Shown here one piece after another: positions 38,871 to 48,320 of a stretch of DNA of 64,000 nucleotides (position 1 is the first letter of the stretch; each line of letters starts with the position of its first letter). The position numbers and the translations under genes were made by a program. The notes under the pieces are model-generated. The model was not told the DNA's origin. It ran no database searches and saw nothing but the letters and a program-made list of their open reading frames with translations. Source of the DNA: Marmoricola sp. Leaf446 (GTDB taxonomy: Bacteria > Actinomycetota > Actinomycetes > Propionibacteriales > Nocardioidaceae); assembly GCF_001424755.1 (NCBI RefSeq), contig NZ_LMRF01000001.1, positions 1,433,384 to 1,497,383 on the forward strand, read 5' to 3'.

Positions 38871-39470
38871 TCAGCGGTGCAGCTTGTCCACCAGGCGCCA
38901 GGCGACGGGCAGGCAGCCGGCGGCGAGCAGGATCTTGAGGCCGTCGCCGAGCAGGTAGTTCTTCATGCCGATGTCGAAGGCCTCGCCGAGACCGATGCCG
39001 AGCGAGGCGGCGAGGTAGGGCAGACCGACCGCGTAGACGACGGCGTTGCCGAGGACCATCGTGGCGATGGTGCGACCGGGCGAGCGGTCGCCGCCGCGGC
39101 TGGCGAGCAGGCCGACCACGCCGGCCGCGAGCACGAAGCCGATCACGTAGCCGAGGGAGGGCGCCACCACGCCGGAGCCGCCGTCGGCGTACCACGGCAT
39201 CCCGGCCATGCCGGCGAGCAGGTAGACGAGCAGGGCGAGCGCGCCGCGCTGCCAGCCGAGCGCCGCACCGACGCCGAGGGCCGCGAACGTCTGGCCCGTC
39301 ACCGGGACGGGCGAGCCCGCGACCGGGATGGCGACCTGGGCGGCCAGCCCGGTCAGCGCGGCACCGCCGAGGACCAGGGCGATGTCGCGGGCGAGCGCAC
39401 CGGGGACGACGTCGGCCAGGACCAGCGGACGGCGCTGGTGCAGCGGGGCGGACAGGGCGGAGCTGGACAT
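38871..39470 (-). CDS. bioY: Biotin transporter substrate-binding subunit BioY
   Basis: 199 residues. Six-helix S-component of the energy-coupling-factor biotin transporter. VAIPVAGSPVPVTGQTFAAL and LLVYLLAGMAGMPWYADG are the BioY signatures that line the biotin site. No bioM (ATPase) or bioN (T-component) is adjacent, so it either uses shared ECF modules encoded elsewhere or works alone. GGAGG precedes the ATG. The 115-bp upstream gap holds no recognised operator; TAGAGAT there may be part of its promoter. Confidence 0.93.
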   Translation of the reverse strand: MSSSALSAPLHQRRPLVLADVVPGALARDIALVLGGAALTGLAAQVAIPVAGSPVPVTGQTFAALGVGAALGWQRGALALLVYLLAGMAGMPWYADGGSGVVAPSLGYVIGFVLAAGVVGLLASRGGDRSPGRTIATMVLGNAVVYAVGLPYLAASLGIGLGEAFDIGMKNYLLGDGLKILLAAGCLPVAWRLVDKLHR

Positions 39471-39585
39471 GGGGACCTCCGTGACGGGCGTGCGGTGCGG
39501 CTATCTCTACCAGAACGCGACGGTCCGCAGCCGCGGCGACGTCCTACCGGACGGTGCTACCGACGGGTCCCGTGCGAGAGGCGCG

Positions 39586-40527
39586 TCACAGCCGCCGTGC
39601 GGCGAAGGTGTCGCAGGCCTCCAGCGAGCCCTGCTCGAGGCCGATGTTGAACCACTTCACCCGCTGGGCCGCCGAGCCGTGGGTGAAGGAGTCGGTGTCG
39701 ACCCTGCCCCCGGACCGCTGCTGGATCCGGTCGTCGCCGACCGCCTCGGCCGCGTCGATGGCGCGCGTGATGTCGTCCTGGGTCAGGTCGGAGATGATCG
39801 TCTGCCCGTCCTGGTCCTGGGTCCGGGTCGCGCTGCGGGCCCACATCCCGGCCAGGCAGTCGGCCTTGAGCTCCACCCGGACGGCGTCGCTCTGGGCGCC
39901 CTGCTGGGTGCGGATCCGGCCGAGGTCGCCCTGGAGGTCCTCGACGTGGTGGCCGTACTCGTGGGCGATGACGTAGCCGATCGCGAACGGCCCGCCCTGG
40001 GCCCCGAGCTGGCCGCGGAGCATGTCGTCGAAGAACGTGGTGTCGAGGTAGACCTGCTGGTCGTTGGGGCAGTAGAAGGGCCCCATCTCCGAGCTCGCCT
40101 GGCCGCAGCCGGACTGCGTCGAGCCCTCGAAGCGCACCGTCCTGATCGGCTGGTAGGCCTCGCCGGTCTGGTCGGGGTAGGCCTGGTCCCAGTAGTCCTG
40201 CACCGAGGTGGTGAACAGGTCGATGGCGCACGCGTCGGAGGAGTTGGCGTCGGCCCCGGTCCGGCACTCGTTGGACGCCTGCTGGTCACCGGCCCCCGAC
40301 GTGGTGCCACCGCCACCCGGCCCACCACCCAGCCCGCCACCGCCGCCGACGCACTGGCTGAGCACGATGAACAGCACGATCACGATGATGCCGCCGATGC
40401 CGAGCCCGCCCTTGCCGCCCGTGGGGATGGGCAGCCGGCTCCCGCCGCCCCCGAAGCCCCCGCCGCCACCGCCGCGGCGTACCTCCACCTGGCTCTGGTC
40501 GATGCGGGCCTTGGGGTTGAAGCGCAT
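39586..40527 (-). CDS. Neutral zinc metallopeptidase (YpfJ/KPN_02809-like)
   Basis: 313 residues. Cytoplasmic N-terminus with a Gly-rich run (about residues 19-29), one transmembrane segment (about 44-57), another Gly-rich linker, then the extracellular protease domain with HEYGH at 189-193. Cysteines in NECRT, SDACAI, SGCGQ and FYCPN may pair. Family function is unknown; members are often called neutral zinc metallopeptidase. ATG has GGAG 5 bases upstream. Confidence 0.9.
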   Translation of the reverse strand: MRFNPKARIDQSQVEVRRGGGGGGFGGGGSRLPIPTGGKGGLGIGGIIVIVLFIVLSQCVGGGGGLGGGPGGGGTTSGAGDQQASNECRTGADANSSDACAIDLFTTSVQDYWDQAYPDQTGEAYQPIRTVRFEGSTQSGCGQASSEMGPFYCPNDQQVYLDTTFFDDMLRGQLGAQGGPFAIGYVIAHEYGHHVEDLQGDLGRIRTQQGAQSDAVRVELKADCLAGMWARSATRTQDQDGQTIISDLTQDDITRAIDAAEAVGDDRIQQRSGGRVDTDSFTHGSAAQRVKWFNIGLEQGSLEACDTFAARRL

Positions 40528-40555
40528 GGGTGCTCCGCTCGGTCGGGGTGGCTCG

Positions 40556-40562
40556 TAGACTA
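40556..40562. promoter_or_regulatory. Overlapping bidirectional -10 elements (metallopeptidase / ABC-F)
   Basis: Plus strand TAGACT (40556-40561) and minus strand TAGTCT (40562-40557) overlap in the symmetric GTAGACTAG. Predicted start sites, 7 bases after each hexamer, are about 18 bp apart. Minus leader is about 23 bases; plus leader is about 100 bases. Confidence 0.55.
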
Positions 40563-40607
40563 GGGCCCGCGGGTCGGTCGTGTCGCAGCCCGGCTGCGGC
40601 CCGCGAT

Positions 40608-40647
40608 CCACCGTGAGTACCCCGTCCCGGGGAGCCCAGCACGGTGG
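40608..40647 (+). promoter_or_regulatory. Structured leader of the ABC-F gene
   Basis: Nested hairpin: outer stem CCACCGTG (40608-40615) with CACGGTGG (40640-40647), inner stem CCCCG (40620-40624) with CGGGG (40628-40632). It lies within the roughly 100-base leader, 12 bases before the GAAGG ribosome site of the ABC-F gene. ABC-F genes are often controlled by attenuation; here that is inference. Confidence 0.45.
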
Positions 40648-40669
40648 CCACCCCCGACGAAGGCCTGTC

Positions 40670-42268
<1,599 letters not shown>

Positions 42269-42296
42269 CCCGGGCCCGGGTGTCGGAGGGGCGCAC

Positions 42297-42302
42297 TAGC
42301 CT
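42297..42302 (+). promoter_or_regulatory. -10 element TAGCCT for leaderless crotonase gene
   Basis: TAGCCT, 7 bases, then ATG 42310. Confidence 0.55.
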
Positions 42303-42309
42303 CGGGCCC

Positions 42310-43116
42310 ATGTCCTCTCCCGACACCGCGTGGATCGACACCGACCGGCTGAGCGGGGTGGGCCTGCGGGCCGACCTCGACGGCGCCGTGCTGACCGTCA
42401 CCCTCGACCGGCCGCAGCGCCGCAACAGCCAGACCCCGGGACAGTGGTACGCCCTGGGCGACCTCGGCGCCTCGCTGCCCGACGAGGTCCGGGTGGTGGT
42501 GGTGCGTGGCGAGGGGGCGACCTTCTCGGCCGGCATCGACACCCGGCTGCTCGGTCCCGACGGCGTGCCCGGCGAGGACTCGGTGCACGACCTGATGCGT
42601 GGCGACGACCAGCACGTGCTCGGCACCATCGACGCCTACCAGCGCGGCTTCACCTGGCTGGGCGACCCCCGCTTCGTCTCGGTCGCGCAGGTGCGCGGCC
42701 ACGCCATCGGCGCCGGCTTCCAGCTGGCGCTGGCCTGCGACCTGCGGGTGGTGGCCGACGACACGCTGTTCTGCATGAAGGAGCCCGCCCTGGGCCTGGT
42801 GCCGGACCTCGCGGGAACAAAACCCCTGGTCGAGCTGGTTGGCTACTCGCGGGCGCTGGAGATCTGCGCCACGGCGCGGTTCGTGGGAGCCGAGGAGGCA
42901 CGTCACCTCGGCCTGGCCACCGCGGTGGTGCCGGGCGACGACCTCGAGGCCACCACGGCCGACCTCGTCGAGGCCCTGCTCTCCAGCGACGCGGGAGCGG
43001 TCCGCGAGACCAAGGCCCTGCTGCAGTCGGCGGGCAGCCTCGGTCTGGAGGACCAGCGCCTGCGCGAGCGGCAGGCACAGCTGCGTCGGTTCCGGGCCCT
43101 CACCGCGAGGGCCTGA
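42310..43116 (+). CDS. Enoyl-CoA hydratase/isomerase family protein
   Basis: 268 residues. Crotonase fold: FSAGIDTRLLG forms the first half of the oxyanion hole, and GHAIGAGFQLALACDLRV the second. In rat mitochondrial hydratase two glutamates act; by alignment from memory the first (in GGGCELA) is Gln here (GAGFQLA), while the second is kept in MKEPALG. That makes a plain hydratase less certain; isomerase, hydrolase or another acyl-CoA reaction is possible. Leaderless start; the ABC exporter gene follows after 28 bases. Confidence 0.85.
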   Translation: MSSPDTAWIDTDRLSGVGLRADLDGAVLTVTLDRPQRRNSQTPGQWYALGDLGASLPDEVRVVVVRGEGATFSAGIDTRLLGPDGVPGEDSVHDLMRGDDQHVLGTIDAYQRGFTWLGDPRFVSVAQVRGHAIGAGFQLALACDLRVVADDTLFCMKEPALGLVPDLAGTKPLVELVGYSRALEICATARFVGAEEARHLGLATAVVPGDDLEATTADLVEALLSSDAGAVRETKALLQSAGSLGLEDQRLRERQAQLRRFRALTARA

Positions 43117-43144
43117 GCGGCCGGGCAGCCGGGAAGGAGACCCC

Positions 43145-45031
43145 ATGAGCGGCATGAGTCCCTGGGCGATGCTCGGGTCGGCCCGGCGCGACCGGTCGGT
43201 GGTGGACCATCGGCTGAGCCGCGACACGGTGCGGCGCGTGCTCGGTTTCGCGCTGCCCCACCGGGCGCTGATCGCGGGGTTCCTGACCTTCGTGGTCCTC
43301 GACGCCGCCCTGGTGGTCGTCAACCCGCTGCTCGTCAAGCACCTGCTCGACGACGGGGTCCTGGCCCAGGACGTCTCGGTCGTGGTCTGGCTGGCCGTCG
43401 CGATGGGCGTCACCTCGATCCTGTCCGCCGGGCTCGGCGTGGGGTCGGGCTTCCTGTCCTCGCGCATCGGCGAGAGCCTGATCTTCGACCTGCGCACCCA
43501 GGTCTTCGCCCACGTGCAGCGGCTCAGCCTCGCCTTCTTCACCCGCACCCAGACCGGGGCGCTGGTCTCCCGGCTCAACAACGACGTCGTCGGGGCGCAG
43601 CGCGCCTTCACCTCGACGCTGTCCAGCGTGGTCTCCAACTCGATCAGCGTCGTCGTCGTAGGCATCACGATGTTCGCGCTGAGCTGGCAGGTCACGCTGG
43701 CCTGCCTGGCGCTGTTCCCGCTGCTCCTGCTGGCCTCGCGGTGGGTGGGTCGGCAGATCAGCGGCCTGACCCGACGCCAGATGGACGGCAACGCCGACCT
43801 CGGCAACATGATGACCGAGCGCTTCAACGTCGGCGGCGCGCTGCTGCTCAAGCTGTTCGGCCGCCGCGACGAGGAGGACGACCGCTACGCCGAGAAGGCC
43901 GGCGTGGTGCGCGACCTCGGCATCCGGATCGCCCTCGTGACCCGCATCTTCATGGCCTTCATGATGCTGATCCCGGCGCTGGCGACGGCGCTGGTCTACG
44001 GCATCGGCGGTTCCCTGGCCGTGAGCGGGGCGCTGACCATCGGCACCCTGACCGCGCTCGCGACGCTGCTGCTGCGGCTGCTCGGGCCGATGCAGGGCCT
44101 GTCCAACGTGCGCGTGGACGTGATGACGGCGCTGGTCAGCTTCGACCGCGTCTTCGAGGTGCTCGACCTGCCCTCGACGGTGGCCGAGAAGGACGACCCC
44201 GTCGAGGTCGACCCGCACCACGGCCGGGTGCAGTTCTCCCACGTCGGCTTCGGCTACCCCTCCGCCGAGGAGGTGTCGCTGGCCAGCCTCGAGACCGTCG
44301 CGCGGGTCGAGAGCCGCGACAACGGGCCGGTGCTGCACCACGTCGACTTCGTGGCCGAGCCCGGCCAGATGGTGGCCCTGGTGGGCCCCTCCGGTGCCGG
44401 CAAGACGACGATCACCCACCTCGTCGCCCGGCTCTACGACGTCACCAGCGGGGCCGTGCTGGTCGGTGGCCACGACGTCCGGGAGGTGTCCCTGCAGTCG
44501 CTGGAGGACTCCGTCGGCTACGTCACCCAGGACGCCCACATGTTCCACGACACCATCCGCGAGAACCTCCGCTACGCCCGCCCCGACGCCTCCGACGAGC
44601 AGGTCTGGTCGGCCCTCGAGGCGGCCCGGATCGCCACGCTCGTGCGTTCCATGCCCGACGGGCTCGACACCGTGGTGGGCGACCGCGGCTACCGGCTCTC
44701 CGGCGGCGAGCGGCAGCGGCTGGCCATCGCGCGGCTGCTGCTCAAGGCGCCGTCCATCGTGGTGCTCGACGAGGCCACCGCCCACCTCGACTCCGAGTCG
44801 GAGTTCGCGGTGCAGCAGGCGCTCGATTCCGCGCTGGAGGGACGCACCTCGCTGGTCATCGCCCACCGCCTGTCGACGGTCCGCAACGCCGACCTGATCC
44901 TCGTCGTCGACGGTGGCCGCATCGTGCAGCGCGGCACCCACGGCGAGCTGCTCGCCGCTGGCGGCCTGTACGCCGACCTGCACCGCACCCAGTTCGAGGA
45001 GGACGCCCCCGCCCCGCAGACGGTGGGCTGA
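43145..45031 (+). CDS. ABC exporter, fused membrane and ATPase domains
   Basis: 628 residues. Type IV exporter half-transporter: six transmembrane helices (about 35-320), then an ATPase with Walker A GPSGAGKTT, Q-loop VTQDAHMFHDT, signature LSGGERQR, Walker B IVVLDEATAHLD and H-loop IAHRLSTV. It should act as a homodimer, since no partner half is adjacent. An insert of about 20 residues (SLASLETVARVES) sits between the first ATPase strand and the usual VLHHVDF. GGAAGGAG precedes the ATG. Substrate unknown. Confidence 0.9.
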   Translation: MSGMSPWAMLGSARRDRSVVDHRLSRDTVRRVLGFALPHRALIAGFLTFVVLDAALVVVNPLLVKHLLDDGVLAQDVSVVVWLAVAMGVTSILSAGLGVGSGFLSSRIGESLIFDLRTQVFAHVQRLSLAFFTRTQTGALVSRLNNDVVGAQRAFTSTLSSVVSNSISVVVVGITMFALSWQVTLACLALFPLLLLASRWVGRQISGLTRRQMDGNADLGNMMTERFNVGGALLLKLFGRRDEEDDRYAEKAGVVRDLGIRIALVTRIFMAFMMLIPALATALVYGIGGSLAVSGALTIGTLTALATLLLRLLGPMQGLSNVRVDVMTALVSFDRVFEVLDLPSTVAEKDDPVEVDPHHGRVQFSHVGFGYPSAEEVSLASLETVARVESRDNGPVLHHVDFVAEPGQMVALVGPSGAGKTTITHLVARLYDVTSGAVLVGGHDVREVSLQSLEDSVGYVTQDAHMFHDTIRENLRYARPDASDEQVWSALEAARIATLVRSMPDGLDTVVGDRGYRLSGGERQRLAIARLLLKAPSIVVLDEATAHLDSESEFAVQQALDSALEGRTSLVIAHRLSTVRNADLILVVDGGRIVQRGTHGELLAAGGLYADLHRTQFEEDAPAPQTVG

Positions 45032-45058
45032 GCCGCACCCGGGCCGGTCGGCGTCCCC

Positions 45059-45064
45059 TAGCGT
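45059..45064 (+). promoter_or_regulatory. -10 element TAGCGT for leaderless SDR gene
   Basis: TAGCGT, 6 bases, then ATG 45071. Confidence 0.55.
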
Positions 45065-45070
45065 GAGGGC

Positions 45071-45829
45071 ATGGACCTCCAGCTGACCGACCATGTCTAC
45101 CTCGTCACCGGAGGCGCCCGCGGCCTCGGGCGGGCCTCCGCCGAGCTGCTGGTGGCCGAGGGGGCGCGCGTGGTGCTGTCCGGGCGCAGCGAGAGCTCGC
45201 TCGGCGGGGCCGTCACGGCGCTGGGGGAGGACCGGGCCGAGGCCGTCGTCGCCGACAACGCCGACCCCGCCACCGCCGACCGGCTGGTCGAGGCGGCGCT
45301 GTCGCGGTGGGGCCGGCTCGACGGGGCCCTGGTCTCGGTCGGCGGACCGCCGCCCGGATCGGTGATGGAGACCGAGGACCGGGTCTGGTCCGAGGCGTTC
45401 GAGTCGATCGTCGTCGGCGGCCTGCGGGTCGCCCGCGCCACGGCCCGGGCCGTCGACGGGCCGGGGTCGATCGTGTTCGTGCTCTCCACGTCGGTGCGCG
45501 AGCCGGTCGCCGGCCTCGCCGTCTCCAACGGACTGCGTCCCGGGCTGGCGATGGCGGCCAAGGTGCTCGCGGGCGAGCTGGGGCCGCGCCAGGTGCGGGT
45601 CAACGGCCTGCTGCCGGGACGCATCTCGACCGACCGCGTGACCGAGCTCGACGAGGCGACGGGCAACGCCGAAGAGGCTCGCCGCCGGGCGGTGGCCTCG
45701 ATCCCGCTGGGACGCTACGGCCGTCCCGAGGAGTTCGCCGCCGCGGCGGCGTTCCTGCTCAGCCCCGTCTCATCCTTCGTCACGGGCACGATGCTGCCCG
45801 TGGACGGAGGCCTGCTGCGCGGGCTCTGA
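45071..45829 (+). CDS. Short-chain dehydrogenase/reductase, atypical active site
   Basis: 252 residues. Rossmann fold with the cofactor motif VTGGARGLGRAS and the C-terminal GSFVTG-like SSFVTGTMLPVDGG, typical of FabG-like SDRs. The usual catalytic Tyr-X3-Lys is not seen: where it should follow VLSTSVREPV the sequence reads LAVSNGLRPGLAMAAK. It therefore belongs to a branch with Ser/Asn replacing the tyrosine and may not be a standard alcohol dehydrogenase. Its 3' end overlaps the convergent SURF1 gene by 60 bases. Leaderless start. Confidence 0.85.
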   Translation: MDLQLTDHVYLVTGGARGLGRASAELLVAEGARVVLSGRSESSLGGAVTALGEDRAEAVVADNADPATADRLVEAALSRWGRLDGALVSVGGPPPGSVMETEDRVWSEAFESIVVGGLRVARATARAVDGPGSIVFVLSTSVREPVAGLAVSNGLRPGLAMAAKVLAGELGPRQVRVNGLLPGRISTDRVTELDEATGNAEEARRRAVASIPLGRYGRPEEFAAAAAFLLSPVSSFVTGTMLPVDGGLLRGL

Positions 45830-46597
45830 GTCACGGCCGGGGCGGCGTCGCGCCTCCCCGGCGGGGGTGCCCTCGCGTCGCCGGCCGCGCAGCTCGTCGT
45901 AGGCCAGGTAGGCGAACCCGAAGACGGCCAGCGCCCCGAAGAACCACCACTGCAGGCCGTAGAAGAAGTGCGGGCCGTTGCTGCCCGCGTCCGGCAGCTC
46001 GGTGAGGGCGAGCTGCTGCTCCGGCTCGGGGCTCTCCTCGGCGAGGTCGAGGAAACCGCGGTAGAGCGGGTGGGGGACCGCCTCGGCGGCCGCCTGCGAC
46101 GACACCGCGCGGGTGCTGAGGTCCTGCACCTGCGTCGCGCCGCCGGTGGCGTCCTGACGGACGTATCCGGTCACCGTGACCGTCCCCGCGGTCGCGGGCG
46201 GGAGGTCGGGGCGGGTGCGGCCCGAGTTGTCGGTGGCCAACCAGCCCCGGTCGACCAGCACGGCGGTGCCGTCGTCGGTGACCAGCGGGGTGACGACGTC
46301 GACCCCGGCGCCGCCCTCCCGGGTCTGGTACTTCAGCACGATGGTGTGCTCGTCGTCCCAGGTGCCGCGCGCGGTCACCCGCTGCCAGGCGGCCTCCGCC
46401 GGGGGCTGGCGATCGGTGGAGAGCACGTCCTCGACGGGCACGGGTGCGGCGCGCAGGTTGGTGCTGACGATGCGGTTCTCCTGCTTGCGGTCCTCCAGCC
46501 GGCCGAACTGCCACTGGCCCAGCAGCAGGGTCAGGTAGGCCAGGAGCGCGACCACGACGGCGAACACGACCCAGCGACGCGACAGCAGGAACCCCAC
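45770..46597 (-). CDS. SURF1 family cytochrome oxidase assembly protein
   Basis: 275 residues. SURF1/SHY1 proteins help insert heme A into cytochrome c oxidase. One N-terminal transmembrane helix (about 8-28), GQWQFGRLEDRKQEN just after it, VLVDRGWLA in the middle, and a second helix near FYGLQWWFFGALAVF. A basic C-terminal tail of about 40 residues lies over the SDR 3' end and may be variable. Leaderless GTG start. Fits with ctaA and ctaB in the same window. Confidence 0.92.
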   Translation of the reverse strand: MGFLLSRRWVVFAVVVALLAYLTLLLGQWQFGRLEDRKQENRIVSTNLRAAPVPVEDVLSTDRQPPAEAAWQRVTARGTWDDEHTIVLKYQTREGGAGVDVVTPLVTDDGTAVLVDRGWLATDNSGRTRPDLPPATAGTVTVTGYVRQDATGGATQVQDLSTRAVSSQAAAEAVPHPLYRGFLDLAEESPEPEQQLALTELPDAGSNGPHFFYGLQWWFFGALAVFGFAYLAYDELRGRRREGTPAGEARRRPGRDSEPAQQASVHGQHRARDEG

Positions 46598-46603
46598 GGC
46601 ACG

Positions 46604-46632
46604 AGCGTAGTTCGGGGTTCCGTCCCTAGACT
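46604..46632. promoter_or_regulatory. Facing leaderless promoters of SURF1 and moaA
   Basis: Minus strand TACGCT (46609-46604), 6 bases, GTG 46597; plus strand TAGACT (46627-46632), 6 bases, GTG 46639. The two hexamers are 17 bp apart, so each occupies the -35 position of the other; both transcripts would be leaderless from a 41-bp gap. Confidence 0.55.
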
Positions 46633-46638
46633 GGCCGG

Positions 46639-47664
46639 GTGAGCGCCCACGACGACATCCAGCCAGCCCCGGCAGGTGGCCTGCTCGACGGCTTCGGCCG
46701 GGTCGCCACCGACCTCCGCGTGTCCCTGACCGACCGGTGCAACCTGCGGTGCAACTACTGCATGCCGGCCGAGGGGCTCGACTGGATGCCGACCGACCAG
46801 ACCCTCACCGACGACGAGGTGGTCCGCCTGGTGCGGATCGGCGTGGAGGATCTCGGCATCCGCGAGGTCCGCTTCACCGGCGGTGAGCCGCTGCTGCGCC
46901 GGGGGCTGACCGACATCGTCCGGCGTACGACGCAGCTGCGCCCGCGCCCGGAGGTGTCCCTCACCACCAACGCGCTCGGCCTCTCCCGCACGGCCGCCGC
47001 CCTCGCCGCGTCGGGCCTGGACCGCGTCAACGTCAGCCTCGACACCATTCGCGCCGACGTCTTCGCCCAGATCACCCGTCGCGACCGCCTCCACGACGTG
47101 GTCGCCGGTCTCGAGGCCGCCGACGCGGCCGGGATCGGCCCGATCAAGATCAACGCCGTGCTGCTGCGCGGCGTCAACGACCACCTGGCGCCGGAGCTGC
47201 TGGCCTGGTGCCTGGAGCGCGGCTACCAGCTGCGGATCATCGAGCAGATGCCCCTGGACGCCCAGCACGCCTGGTCGCGGGAGAGCATGGTCACCGCGGA
47301 GGAGATATTCGCCTCGCTCGCCACCGCCTTCACGTTGACGCCGGACCCCGACCACCGCGGCAGCGCCCCGGCCGAAACGTTCCTCGTCGACGGCGGGCCG
47401 GCCCGGGTCGGGGTGATCGCCTCGGTCACCCGCCCGTTCTGCGGCGACTGCGACCGGGTGCGGCTCACCGCCGACGGCCAGGTCCGCAACTGCCTGTTCG
47501 CTCGCGAGGAGTCCGACCTGCGTGCGGCCCTGCGCGGCGGTGCGAGCGACGACGAGATCGCCGACCGCTGGCGCCTGGCGATGATCACCAAGCGGCCCGG
47601 CCACGGCATCGACGACACCAGCTTCTTGCAGCCGACCCGTCCGATGTCCGCGATCGGCGGCTGA
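46639..47664 (+). CDS. moaA: GTP 3',8-cyclase MoaA
   Basis: 341 residues. Radical SAM enzyme for the first step of molybdenum cofactor synthesis, converting GTP to cyclic dehydro-GTP for MoaC. The N-terminal cluster ligands Cys34, Cys38 and Cys41 (TDRCNLRCNYCMPAEG), the second cluster cysteines in FCGDCDRVRL and RNCLFA, and the C-terminal Gly-Gly tail are all present. No other moa gene is adjacent. GTG start is leaderless (TAGACT). Confidence 0.96.
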   Translation: MSAHDDIQPAPAGGLLDGFGRVATDLRVSLTDRCNLRCNYCMPAEGLDWMPTDQTLTDDEVVRLVRIGVEDLGIREVRFTGGEPLLRRGLTDIVRRTTQLRPRPEVSLTTNALGLSRTAAALAASGLDRVNVSLDTIRADVFAQITRRDRLHDVVAGLEAADAAGIGPIKINAVLLRGVNDHLAPELLAWCLERGYQLRIIEQMPLDAQHAWSRESMVTAEEIFASLATAFTLTPDPDHRGSAPAETFLVDGGPARVGVIASVTRPFCGDCDRVRLTADGQVRNCLFAREESDLRAALRGGASDDEIADRWRLAMITKRPGHGIDDTSFLQPTRPMSAIGG

Positions 47665-47682
47665 CCCGGCCCCGTGGCCGGG
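47665..47682. terminator. Hairpin after moaA
   Basis: CCCGGCC (47665-47671), loop CCGT, GGCCGGG (47676-47682): a perfect 7-bp stem immediately after the moaA stop and 15 bases before the convergent gene's stop. Confidence 0.65.
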
Positions 47683-47697
47683 ACGGTCCCGTCCGCG

Positions 47698-47913
47698 TCA
47701 GGCGTGCGGGACGACGTCGCGCAGGAACTGCCGCGCGGCGAGGAAGTCGCCCAGCGATCCCCGGTGCTCGTCGCAAGCCAGCCAGACCTTGCGCCGGTCG
47801 GGCGTGTGCAGCTTGGGGTTGTTCCACAGCAGCTGGTGGGTGGCCGGAGCCTGGCAGCCCTTGGCCGAGCAGGTGGCCTCGACCTCGGCGGGGGCCTCGT
47901 CCGTGGAGCTCAT
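47698..47913 (-). CDS. Small zinc-ribbon-like protein
   Basis: 71 residues. Cysteine pairs in ATCSAKGCQAPATH and in WLACDEHRG form a CX4C...CX2H pattern that may bind zinc. No other known domain. Its ATG overlaps the DUF3099 stop (ATGA), so the two are a coupled pair. Function unknown. Confidence 0.75.
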   Translation of the reverse strand: MSSTDEAPAEVEATCSAKGCQAPATHQLLWNNPKLHTPDRRKVWLACDEHRGSLGDFLAARQFLRDVVPHA

Positions 47914-48206
47914 CCGAGCTCCTTGTAGCCCCGCCCGGGCTGCACCAGGTCGGCACCGTCGGTGCGCGGCGCGGCGCTGTTGGCCACGATCACCGCGACG
48001 TAGGGCAGGAAGACCGCGCCGAAGATGAGGACCCAGCGGACCCAACCCGGACCGACGACCGCCGCGCCCACGAAGCAGAGGGTCCGGACGACCATCGAGA
48101 TGATGTAGCGGCGCCGCCGCCGGTCGAGGTCGTCGCGGTGGCTCTGGGGTGCGGTCGTGATGCGGACCGGCTCGGTACCGCGCCGGTTGCTGCGTGTTCC
48201 TGCCAC
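47910..48206 (-). CDS. DUF3099 membrane protein
   Basis: 98 residues with two hydrophobic segments (about 37-53 and 57-76) after a basic N-terminus (RRRRRYIISM). Matches the actinobacterial DUF3099 family of small two-helix membrane proteins of unknown function. GTG start lies 7 bases after TACTCT, though GGGAGG in the spacer could also be a ribosome site. Confidence 0.8.
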   Translation of the reverse strand: MAGTRSNRRGTEPVRITTAPQSHRDDLDRRRRRYIISMVVRTLCFVGAAVVGPGWVRWVLIFGAVFLPYVAVIVANSAAPRTDGADLVQPGRGYKELG

Positions 48207-48213
48207 ACCTCCC

Positions 48214-48219
48214 AGAGTA
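48214..48219 (-). promoter_or_regulatory. -10 element TACTCT for the DUF3099 gene
   Basis: Minus-strand TACTCT, 7 bases, then GTG 48206. Confidence 0.5.
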
Positions 48220-48320
48220 CGGGCGGCCTCCCAGCCCCTCCGTCGGCCGAGCGAGGGGCAGTGCGACACTGGCGCCGTCATGGGGCCCCGAGCCCCCACC
48301 GCGCACCCAGGAGGACGTCG

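Noticed and set aside
45770..45829. Annotation error at the SDR/SURF1 overlap of 60 bases
   Set aside because: Both reading frames carry their family's conserved ends or a plausible tail; convergent 3' overlaps also occur at sufT and acVLRF1.
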